From the NCBI GenBank assembly GCA_003556835.1, contig PWQG01000057.1, forward strand, positions 1-5,275: 5,275 bases of DNA, given 5' to 3'. Below the pieces are notes generated by a model. It was not told the origin of the DNA. It did not search any database and was given only the letters and a program-made list of their open reading frames with translations. Source of the DNA: Gammaproteobacteria bacterium. GTDB lineage: Bacteria > Pseudomonadota > Gammaproteobacteria > Pseudomonadales > Pseudohongiellaceae. The position numbers and the translations under genes are program-made. Each line of letters starts with the position of its first letter. The stretch's first letter is position 1. Below, one piece after another: positions 1-4,865 of this stretch.

Positions 1-419
1 TCCACGGTGCGCACACTGTGGCCGATATCCAGGCCGATGTCCCAGAGCAGGGTGAAAAACGCAGTGAGCGTGCCCCCGTTGGCCTGCAGGGTCTGGGTAT
101 TGCCGAGCAACAGCAGGTCGATGTCCGAATGCGGGTGCAGTTCACCGCGACCATAGCCACCCACGGCAATCAGGGCGATATGCTCGGGCGATTGCCAGTC
201 GAAGCATTCCCAGGCCTGATGCAGCAGGCGGTCGATGAAGGCGGCGCGACCGCGCACCAGTGGCACGATATCGGCATCTTCACGATATTGTTCCTCGAGA
301 TACCGGTCAGCACTTTCCATGACCTCGCGAAAGGCGTTAATGCGATTGTCGCTTTCGGCCAATGCCTGGCGTATGGCGTCGCGGTCGGGGAGACCGGACA
401 GGGTAACTGCTGTGGACAT
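1..419 (-). CDS. glnD: [Protein-PII] uridylyltransferase / uridylyl-removing enzyme, N-terminal part (cut by window edge)
   Basis: GlnD uridylylates PII signal proteins (GlnB/GlnK) when glutamine is low and removes UMP when it is high, so it is the cytoplasmic nitrogen sensor feeding into glutamine synthetase control. Reading leftward from the ATG at 419-417 gives 139 complete codons with no stop. The nucleotidyltransferase core is visible: GGYGRGEL at residues 87-94, then SDIDLLLL at 98-105, where D99 and D101 are the expected metal-binding aspartates. A family-typical WDIGLDIGHSVRT follows at about 126-138. A preceding helix (about 53-70, VPLVRGRAAFIDRLLHQAW) also matches the family. The family is about 850-900 residues, so roughly the first 15% is present; the HD and ACT domains lie outside. 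An AGGAG at 428-424 sits four bases before the ATG, somewhat close but supportive. It lies 70 nt downstream of map on the same strand, probably co-transcribed. Confidence 0.95.
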   Translation of the reverse strand, partial: MSTAVTLSGLPDRDAIRQALAESDNRINAFREVMESADRYLEEQYREDADIVPLVRGRAAFIDRLLHQAWECFDWQSPEHIALIAVGGYGRGELHPHSDIDLLLLGNTQTLQANGGTLTAFFTLLWDIGLDIGHSVRTV

Positions 420-489
420 GAGGCTCCTGCGTACTCGGTTTGTGTAATCTCAAGGGGGGCTGGCACCGGACTGGCGCAGTGATCCCGGG

Positions 490-1263
490 TCAGAAGCTTT
501 CTTCGCTGCGCCGGGTCAATACCTCGCATCCATCGGCGGTGATCAGCAGGGTATGTTCCCATTGGGCGGACAAGCGCCGGTCCTTGGTTGTCACGGTCCA
601 GCCGTCGGCCTTGTTCAGCTTGGTGTAGCGGCTGCCGGCATTGATCATCGGTTCGATGGTGAAGGTCATGCCTTCACGCAGCTCCAGACCAGTGCCGGGT
701 TTGCCGTAATGCAGCACCTGTGGTTCATCATGGAACACGGCGCCAATGCCGTGGCCGCAGTATTCACGCACAACGGAGTAGTGATTGCTTTCGGCGTGGC
801 GCTGGATGATGTGTCCGATGTCTCCCAGGGTGGTGCCGGGTTTCAGGATGTCGATGGCCTGATACAGGCATTCCTGCGTGACCTGCACCAGGCGTCGGGC
901 GTGCGGGGCGACCTCGCCGACCAGGAACATCTTTCTGGTATCGCCGTGGTAGCCATCCTTTTTCACCGTGACGTCGATGTTCAGGATGTCGCCGCTCTTG
1001 AGGATCTTGCTGTCACTGGGTATGCCGTGACAGATCACATGATTGAGGGAGGTGCAGATGGATTTGGGAAAGCCATTGTAGTTGAGTGGCGCAGGAATGG
1101 CCTTCTGCACATTGACGATATGGTCGTGACAGATACGGTCCAGTTCGCCGGTGCTGATGCCCGGGCGGACATGTTCTCCGATCATTTCCAGGGTTTCGGA
1201 GGCGAGCTGTCCCGCGATGCGCATTTTCGCGATTTCGTCGGGTGTCTTGATACTGATGGCCAT
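490..1263 (-). CDS. map: Type I methionine aminopeptidase
   Basis: Removes the N-terminal methionine from nascent cytoplasmic proteins whose second residue is small. The protein is 257 residues, close to the 264 of E. coli Map, and has the pita-bread fold throughout. All five dinuclear metal ligands are in place: D97 (in NIDVTV), D108 (in HGDT), H171 (in CGHGIG), E204 (in TIEPM) and E236 (in QWEHT). The substrate-contact histidines H79 and H178 are also present. I chose the ATG at 1263-1261 because MAISIKTPDEIAKMR is the conserved family N-terminus. An in-frame ATG at 1377 would add 38 residues with no family counterpart and would run into the rpsB promoter. The Shine-Dalgarno is poor, at best GGAT 12 nt upstream. 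It is divergent from rpsB, as in many gammaproteobacteria, and upstream of glnD on the same strand. Confidence 0.98.
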   Translation of the reverse strand: MAISIKTPDEIAKMRIAGQLASETLEMIGEHVRPGISTGELDRICHDHIVNVQKAIPAPLNYNGFPKSICTSLNHVICHGIPSDSKILKSGDILNIDVTVKKDGYHGDTRKMFLVGEVAPHARRLVQVTQECLYQAIDILKPGTTLGDIGHIIQRHAESNHYSVVREYCGHGIGAVFHDEPQVLHYGKPGTGLELREGMTFTIEPMINAGSRYTKLNKADGWTVTTKDRRLSAQWEHTLLITADGCEVLTRRSEESF

Positions 1264-1299
1264 AAAAAGCGTAATATCCAGGTCGGACTGCGTGCCGCA

Positions 1300-1377
1300 G
1301 TGCATAAAAACCGCAATTTTAATGCACATTGCCGGGGATTGCACGGGGCCGGAAACACCATCATACGCTTTATGCAC
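1300..1377. repeat. Separated 9-bp inverted repeat with extra (A/T)TGCAC copies in the map/rpsB divergent region
   Basis: GTGCATAAA at 1300-1308 is the exact reverse complement of TTTATGCAC at 1369-1377. Two related copies lie between them on the plus strand: ATGCAC at 1321-1326 and TTGCAC at 1339-1344. The right arm overlaps the likely -35 of the rpsB promoter, and the left arm lies just downstream of the predicted map start site. The repeats are seen directly. That they form an operator is inference, and part of the pattern may be chance in a short AT-richer stretch. Confidence 0.4.
1316..1344 (-). promoter_or_regulatory. Candidate promoter for map(-glnD)
   Basis: On the minus strand a -10-like TAAAAT (1321-1316) lies 17 nt from a weak -35-like GTGCAA (1344-1339). 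It would give a 5' leader of about 45 nt ahead of map. The -10 match is good and the -35 match is only about half of consensus, so this is a plausible placement rather than a firm call. Some promoter is expected here, because map opens a leftward unit and the opposite side is the divergent rpsB operon. Confidence 0.35.
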
Positions 1378-1397
1378 AGTGTTTTCTGTGGTATAAA
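1369..1397 (+). promoter_or_regulatory. rpsB operon promoter (extended -10, GC-rich discriminator)
   Basis: A TATAAA -10 box at 1392-1397 is directly preceded by TGG (1389-1391), an extended -10 of the TGn type. A weak -35-like TTTATG lies at 1369-1374 with a 17-nt spacer. The bases after the -10, GCAGCCCGCC (1398-1407), form a GC-rich discriminator, the pattern of stringently controlled promoters that respond to ppGpp/DksA. E. coli rpsB is known to use an extended -10 promoter with a GC-rich discriminator, so the same control is inferred here. Transcription would start at about 1404, leaving a leader of roughly 160 nt. Confidence 0.75.
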
Positions 1398-1403
1398 GCA
1401 GCC

Positions 1404-1562
1404 CGCCTGACGCATAGTCTGTGATCAGGTAAATCCGGCAGGCTGAAAACAGCCTGTACTCTGAATGTCACACACGCACCGTCACATGTGTCCCGGGTGC
1501 CCCTAGCGGGTTGGGCCATGGGGTGTGTGGAGGCTTAACCCGAATACAGAAAGGTTATCAAT
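1404..1562 (+). ncRNA. rpsB mRNA leader, probable t44/tff-type S2-responsive element
   Basis: This untranslated leader is rich in possible structure. Hairpin 1 pairs CCTGACGCA (1406-1414) with TGTG-A-TCAGG (1420-1429), with one bulged A. Hairpin 2 is a perfect 7-bp stem, CAGGCTG (1439-1445) with CAGCCTG (1450-1456), around an AAAA loop. Next, CACACAC (1469-1475) can pair with GTGTGTG (1523-1529), enclosing GCACC/GGTGC (1476-1480/1496-1500). GGGTT (1508-1512), inside the enclosed region, can pair with AACCC (1537-1541) outside it, forming a pseudoknot. Gammaproteobacterial rpsB leaders (Rfam t44, E. coli tff) are known to mediate S2 feedback on rpsB-tsf, so position and structure fit that role. 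The rpsB Shine-Dalgarno AAAGG (1550-1554) lies 8 nt before the ATG. Pairings were found by eye, without a covariance search. Confidence 0.6.
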
Positions 1563-2366
1563 ATGTCAGTATCCATGAAAGACATGCTCAAGTGCGGTGT
1601 GCACTTCGGGCATCAGAGCCGTTACTGGAATCCGAAGATGCGTCCCTACATTTTTGGTGCGCGCAAGAAGATTCACATCATCAACCTCGAACAGACCGTG
1701 CCCATGCTCAATGAGGCGGTGGACGCGATCAAGCGGCTTGCTTCCCAGAACAAGAAGATCCTGTTTGTCGGTACCAAGCGTTCCGCGGGCAAGATCATCC
1801 GTGAAGAAGCCCAGCGTGCTGGCATGCCCTATGTCGATCATCGCTGGCTCGGCGGCATGCTCACCAACTACAAGACCATCCGCGGCTCGATCAAGCGGCT
1901 GCGCGACCTGGAAGCCCAGGAAACCGATGGCACCTTTGATCGCCTGACCAAGAAAGAGGCGCTGATGCGTCGTCGCGCCATGGCCAAGCTGGAGCGCAGC
2001 ATTGGTGGTATCAAGGACATGAGTGGACTGCCGGACGCGCTGTTTGTCATCGATGTGGACCACGAGCGTATTGCCGTGACGGAAGCCAACAATTTGCGCA
2101 TTCCGGTCATCGGTGTGGTCGACACCAACAGTGACCCGGATGGTGTGGACTATCCCATCCCGGGCAATGATGACGCGATTCGTGCCATCCAGTTGTATGC
2201 ACGCGTGATTGCTGATGCCTGCATCGAGGGCCATGGCCAGGGCAATGCCGTGACGGGAGGTGACAGCGAGTTCGTGGAAATCGACGAAAGCGCGGAAGCG
2301 CCGGCACCAGCAGCCGCTGCAGAGGAAGAGAAGCCGGCCACGGGCTCGGCCGCTCCCTCTGCCTGA
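1563..2366 (+). CDS. rpsB: 30S ribosomal protein S2
   Basis: S2 is a late-assembling small-subunit protein that binds between the head and body of the 30S particle and is needed for S1 to join. The protein is 267 residues. The N-terminal S2 signature is at residues 7-18 (DMLKCGVHFGHQ), followed by RYWNPKMRPYIFG and HIINLEQT. The coiled-coil insertion lies at about 105-150. The second signature begins at PDALFVID (157-164) and runs through VTEANNLRIPVIGVVDTN. The family is commonly about 240-250 residues. The excess is a C-terminal tail from about 240 rich in Ala, Glu and Pro, probably disordered and variable between relatives. The ATG is supported by AAAGG 8 nt upstream and by the conserved N-terminus. 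It is first in the operon with tsf and probably represses its own mRNA through the leader. Confidence 0.99.
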   Translation: MSVSMKDMLKCGVHFGHQSRYWNPKMRPYIFGARKKIHIINLEQTVPMLNEAVDAIKRLASQNKKILFVGTKRSAGKIIREEAQRAGMPYVDHRWLGGMLTNYKTIRGSIKRLRDLEAQETDGTFDRLTKKEALMRRRAMAKLERSIGGIKDMSGLPDALFVIDVDHERIAVTEANNLRIPVIGVVDTNSDPDGVDYPIPGNDDAIRAIQLYARVIADACIEGHGQGNAVTGGDSEFVEIDESAEAPAPAAAAEEEKPATGSAAPSA

Positions 2367-2399
2367 GCAACAGGCCACGCGGGGGAATTGGCCCCGGCA

Positions 2400-2449
2400 A
2401 CAGGGGTGATGCAAGCCGGGCAATGTGTCCCGGCCTCTCCCGCCCCTGT
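2400..2449 (+). other. Nested stem-loop in the rpsB-tsf intergenic region
   Basis: The outer arms ACAGGGG (2400-2406) and CCCCTGT (2443-2449) are perfectly complementary over 7 bp. Inside is a perfect 6-bp hairpin, GCCGGG (2415-2420) with CCCGGC (2429-2434), around an 8-nt loop. A smaller stem, GGGG (2382-2385) with CCCC (2392-2395), lies just upstream. The outer stem is followed by CTTCATCG rather than a run of T, so it is not a standard intrinsic terminator. It may stabilise the rpsB 3' end, cause partial termination or be a processing site that sets the S2 to EF-Ts ratio; those roles are inference. The remainder of the 127-nt gap holds only the tsf ribosome binding site. Confidence 0.6.
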
Positions 2450-2493
2450 CTTCATCGAATCAAACAGCATACAGAATTGAGAGGCGACTGCAG

Positions 2494-3366
2494 ATGGCGA
2501 ACATTTCAGCAGCAATGGTAAAGGAACTGCGCGAGCGCACCGGGCTCGGCATGATGGATTGCAAGAAGGCACTGGTCGAGGCGGATGGCGACCTGGAAAA
2601 AGCGATCGAGGATCTGCGCAAGGCCAGCGGCCTCAAGGCGGCCAAGAAGGCCGACCGCACTGCCGCCGAGGGTATTGTGATGACCCGCATTGCCGACGAC
2701 GGCAGCTATGGCGTGGTGGTGGAAGTGAACAGTGAAACCGACTTTGTCGCACGTGATGAGAATTTCATCGGCTTTGCCAACCAGGTTATGGAGCAGGCTT
2801 TCACCAATAAAGAAGACGATGTCCAGAAGCTGCTTGACGGTGGCCTGGAAGAGGTCCGTCAGGCCCTGGTGCAGAAAATTGGAGAAAACATCAATCTGCG
2901 TCGTGTAGCCGTGGTCGAGGCCGCTGGCGGCGTGGTTGACGGTTATGTGCACAGCAACAACCGGATTGCCGTGCTGGTCGCCCTGAAGGGCGGCAATGCC
3001 GACCTGGCCCGCGATGTGGCCATGCATGTGGCAGCAGCCAACCCCATGGTGACACGTGCCGACGATGTGCCCCAGGATGTGCTGGACAAGGAATCGGAAA
3101 TTTTCACGGCCCAGGCGCAGGAAAGTGGCAAGCCGCCGGAAATCATCGAGAAGATGATCCAGGGACGACTGCGCAAGTTTGTGGCCGAGATCAGTCTGCT
3201 CGAGCAGGCCTATGTCAAGGATCCTGACAACAAGGTGTCGGATTTGCTCAAGGGCGAGGGCGCTGATGTCGAGCGTTTCGTCCGCTTCGAAGTCGGCGAG
3301 GGCATCGAGAAAGAGGAAGTCGATTTTGCCGAGGAAGTGGCTGCCCAGGCAGCCGGCAACGCCTGA
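2494..3366 (+). CDS. tsf: Elongation factor Ts
   Basis: EF-Ts is the guanine nucleotide exchange factor that recycles EF-Tu-GDP to EF-Tu-GTP in the cytoplasm. The protein has 290 residues against 283 in E. coli. The N-terminal UBA-like domain (about 1-55) carries signature 1, LRERTGLGMMDCKKAL, at 12-27. Signature 2, EVNSETDFVAR, is at 77-87; its D83 and F84 correspond to the residues known to disturb Mg2+ binding at the EF-Tu nucleotide site. The core dimerisation-type subdomains follow, and the C-terminal module includes GEGIEKEEVDFAEEVAAQ. I chose the ATG at 2494 because MANISAAMVKELRERTG is the conserved start and GAGG (2481-2484) lies 9 nt upstream. An upstream in-frame start at 2425 would fall inside the intergenic stem-loop and add 23 unconserved residues. 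It is translated from the rpsB transcript. Confidence 0.99.
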   Translation: MANISAAMVKELRERTGLGMMDCKKALVEADGDLEKAIEDLRKASGLKAAKKADRTAAEGIVMTRIADDGSYGVVVEVNSETDFVARDENFIGFANQVMEQAFTNKEDDVQKLLDGGLEEVRQALVQKIGENINLRRVAVVEAAGGVVDGYVHSNNRIAVLVALKGGNADLARDVAMHVAAANPMVTRADDVPQDVLDKESEIFTAQAQESGKPPEIIEKMIQGRLRKFVAEISLLEQAYVKDPDNKVSDLLKGEGADVERFVRFEVGEGIEKEEVDFAEEVAAQAAGNA

Positions 3367-3377
3367 GGCCTGACTGT

Positions 3378-3403
3378 CGCCCGCTCGTCGTCACGGGCGG
3401 GCG
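3378..3403 (+). other. Stem-loop in the tsf-pyrH gap
   Basis: CGCCCGC (3378-3384) and GCGGGCG (3397-3403) form a perfect 7-bp GC stem around a 12-nt loop; a slightly shifted 5-bp register is also possible. It is followed by CCATGATCATT with no T run, so it does not look like an intrinsic terminator. It may be an mRNA-stability or pausing element between tsf and pyrH. I see no convincing promoter in the 67-nt gap, which favours co-transcription of pyrH with rpsB-tsf. Confidence 0.45.
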
Positions 3404-3433
3404 CCATGATCATTCAATACAGGAGCACGGGCC

Positions 3434-4204
3434 ATGCCGAAAACGGAGCGCAAGTACAAGCGTATATTGCTCAAGCTGAGCGGGGAAGCCCTCACGGGGG
3501 ATGCCGAGTTCGGCATTGATCCGAAAATTCTTGACCGGATGGCGGTCGAGATCGGTCAACTGGTCGGTCTTGGTGTCGAAATCGGACTTGTCATCGGCGG
3601 TGGCAATCTGTTCCGGGGCGCCGCCCTGCACGAAGCGGGTATGGAACGGGTCACCGGCGATCACATGGGCATGCTGGCCACGGTGATGAACTCCCTGGCC
3701 ATGCGTGACGCTCTGGAGCGCGCCAGTATCCCCACCCGGGTGATGTCGGCCATTCCCATGAGTGGTGTGGTTGAACATTACGACCGGCGCACTGCCATCC
3801 GGCATTTGCGCTCCGGTGATGTGGTGATTTTCGCGGCCGGTACCGGCAACCCGTTTTTCACCACGGATTCGGCGGCCTGCCTGCGGGGAATCGAAATCGA
3901 TGCCCAGTTGGTGCTCAAGGCCACCAAGGTCGATGGCGTGTATTCGGCCGACCCCATCCTCGAGCCCGGTGCCGTCAAGTACGAACGCCTGAGTTTCGAC
4001 GAGGTGCTGGCCAAGCAACTCGGGGTCATGGACCTGACGGCCATCTGTCTGGTCCGGGATCATGATATACCGGTCTGTGTTTTCAACATGCAGAAGCCCG
4101 GCTCGCTGCTCAACAATGTCATGGGCATGTCCGATGGCACCATGATCAGCAATGAGCCAGTGCCGGTCAGTGACACGGTTACCGACCGGGGTCCGGCTTC
4201 CTGA
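3434..4204 (+). CDS. pyrH: UMP kinase (uridylate kinase)
   Basis: Phosphorylates UMP to UDP with ATP, the committed step from de novo UMP toward UTP, CTP and UDP-sugars. Bacterial PyrH belongs to the amino acid kinase family and is a hexamer, usually activated by GTP and inhibited by UTP. Visible motifs in order are LLKLSGEAL (12-20, with K14), GGGNLFRG (55-62), GDHMGMLATVMNSLAMRDAL (75-94), GTGNPFFTTDSAA (136-148), KATKVDGVYSADP (162-174) and the C-terminal VMDLTA and VFNM. At 256 residues it exceeds the 241 of E. coli. Alignment by eye puts the extra about 16 residues at the C-terminus (EPVPVSDTVTDRGPAS), without a recognisable domain. AGGAG at 3421-3425 lies 8 nt before the ATG, a strong start. 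It lies 67 nt after tsf and 19 nt before frr. Confidence 0.99.
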   Translation: MPKTERKYKRILLKLSGEALTGDAEFGIDPKILDRMAVEIGQLVGLGVEIGLVIGGGNLFRGAALHEAGMERVTGDHMGMLATVMNSLAMRDALERASIPTRVMSAIPMSGVVEHYDRRTAIRHLRSGDVVIFAAGTGNPFFTTDSAACLRGIEIDAQLVLKATKVDGVYSADPILEPGAVKYERLSFDEVLAKQLGVMDLTAICLVRDHDIPVCVFNMQKPGSLLNNVMGMSDGTMISNEPVPVSDTVTDRGPAS

Positions 4205-4223
4205 CAATAGGGATACTAGTAAC

Positions 4224-4781
4224 ATGATCGAAGACATCATCAAAGACGCCGACGAGCGCATGGAGAAGTCCGTGGCCTCGATGGAGCAGGCGTTCAATAA
4301 AATCCGCACCGGTCGGGCGCATCCCGGCATTCTGGACACGGTGGTAGTGTCGTACTACGGCGCCGATACACCTCTCAACCAGCTGGCCAATGTGACCGTG
4401 GAAGACGGCCGCAATCTGCTGATTTCCCCTTGGGAAAAGCCACTGGTTCCCGAAATCGAGAAGGCCATCATGAAGTCAGATCTGGGTCTGAATCCATCGA
4501 ACAACGGGGATGTGATCCGGGTTCCGATGCCGGCCCTGACCGAGGAGACCCGGCGCGAGTACACCAAGCAGGCCAAGGCGGAAGCCGAGCATGCGCGGGT
4601 GGCCGTGCGCAACATCCGCCGCGATGCCAATGGTGATTTCAAGGATCTGCTCAAGGAAAAGGACATCAGTGAGGACGAGGCACGGAATGCCGAGGAGCGC
4701 ATCCAGAAGCTCACGGACAAGTACATCGGAGAGATCGAGAAGGCGTATTCACTCAAGGAAGAAGACCTGCTGTCAATGTGA
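4224..4781 (+). CDS. frr: Ribosome recycling factor
   Basis: RRF, with EF-G, splits the post-termination ribosome so that subunits can be reused. The protein is 185 residues, the same length as E. coli RRF. Domain I (three-helix bundle) is formed by about 1-30 and 105-185, and the beta domain II lies between. Conserved landmarks are KIRTGRAHPG (26-35), the NVTVEDGRNLLISPWEK strand region (56-72), DLGLNPSNNGDVIRVPMPALTEE (86-108) and RNIRRDAN (129-136), with the functionally important R132 present. The ATG at 4224 matches the family start MIEDI and has a modest AGGGA 10 nt upstream. An in-frame ATG at 4152 lies inside pyrH and would add 24 unconserved residues. It is the last gene before the intrinsic terminator at 4795. 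Confidence 0.99.
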   Translation: MIEDIIKDADERMEKSVASMEQAFNKIRTGRAHPGILDTVVVSYYGADTPLNQLANVTVEDGRNLLISPWEKPLVPEIEKAIMKSDLGLNPSNNGDVIRVPMPALTEETRREYTKQAKAEAEHARVAVRNIRRDANGDFKDLLKEKDISEDEARNAEERIQKLTDKYIGEIEKAYSLKEEDLLSM

Positions 4782-4794
4782 CGCTGGCTGTACT

Positions 4795-4845
4795 GGGGGT
4801 CGCGGGCGCGCTACCATCGTGCCTACGATCCCCGTTTGTTTTTTT
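4795..4845 (+). terminator. Intrinsic (Rho-independent) terminator after frr, immediately before uppS
   Basis: GGGGGTCG (4795-4802) pairs with CGATCCCC (4826-4833), 8 bp with one G-T wobble. After a single C-A mismatch (4803/4825), GGGCGCG (4804-4810) pairs with CGTGCCT (4818-4824), 7 bp with two wobbles, around a 7-nt loop. The stem is followed by G and then TTTGTTTTTTT (4835-4845), a classic U-tract. It begins 14 nt after the frr stop codon. Its U-tract ends only 5 nt before the uppS Shine-Dalgarno, so it should end most rpsB-operon transcripts while sitting where it could also attenuate uppS. Confidence 0.85.
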
Positions 4846-4850
4846 GCGAC

Positions 4851-4855
4851 AGGGA
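4851..4855 (+). promoter_or_regulatory. uppS ribosome binding site, deciding between two starts
   Basis: AGGGA at 4851-4855 lies 10 nt before the ATG at 4866 but only 1 nt before an in-frame ATG at 4857. The spacing favours 4866. The upstream ATG would add just three residues (Met-Ala-Val), so the choice hardly changes the protein. Confidence 0.6.
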
Positions 4856-4865
4856 AATGGCTGTG

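Noticed and set aside
1264..1377. N-terminal extension of map from an ATG at 1377
   Set aside because: The extra 38 residues have no counterpart in the family and would overlap the rpsB promoter, while MAISIKTP at 1263 is the conserved start.
553..1410. Long open frame on the plus strand across map
   Set aside because: It lies wholly opposite map, whose full set of catalytic residues is on the minus strand. Its translation resembles no family I know, and it is explained by the codon bias of map.
1439..1456. Perfect 7-bp hairpin in the rpsB leader as a terminator
   Set aside because: It is followed by TACTCTGAATG, with no T run, so it is better explained as part of the leader structure.
1483..1490. 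Palindrome CACATGTG as a protein-binding site
   Set aside because: It is an isolated 8-bp palindrome downstream of the promoter within the RNA leader. It is short enough to be chance and has no second copy nearby.
1518..1538. Six-codon leader reading frame (ATG to TAA) upstream of rpsB
   Set aside because: It has no ribosome binding site of its own and lies inside the probable structured S2 leader. A frame this short is expected by chance.
1566..2423. Long open frame on the minus strand across rpsB
   Set aside because: It mirrors rpsB codons almost end to end, with no recognisable protein and no ribosome binding site, so it is a shadow of the coding strand.
3410..4339. Long open frame on the minus strand across pyrH and the start of frr
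   Set aside because: It is antisense to two clear essential genes, with no family resemblance. High GC content and codon bias produce such frames.
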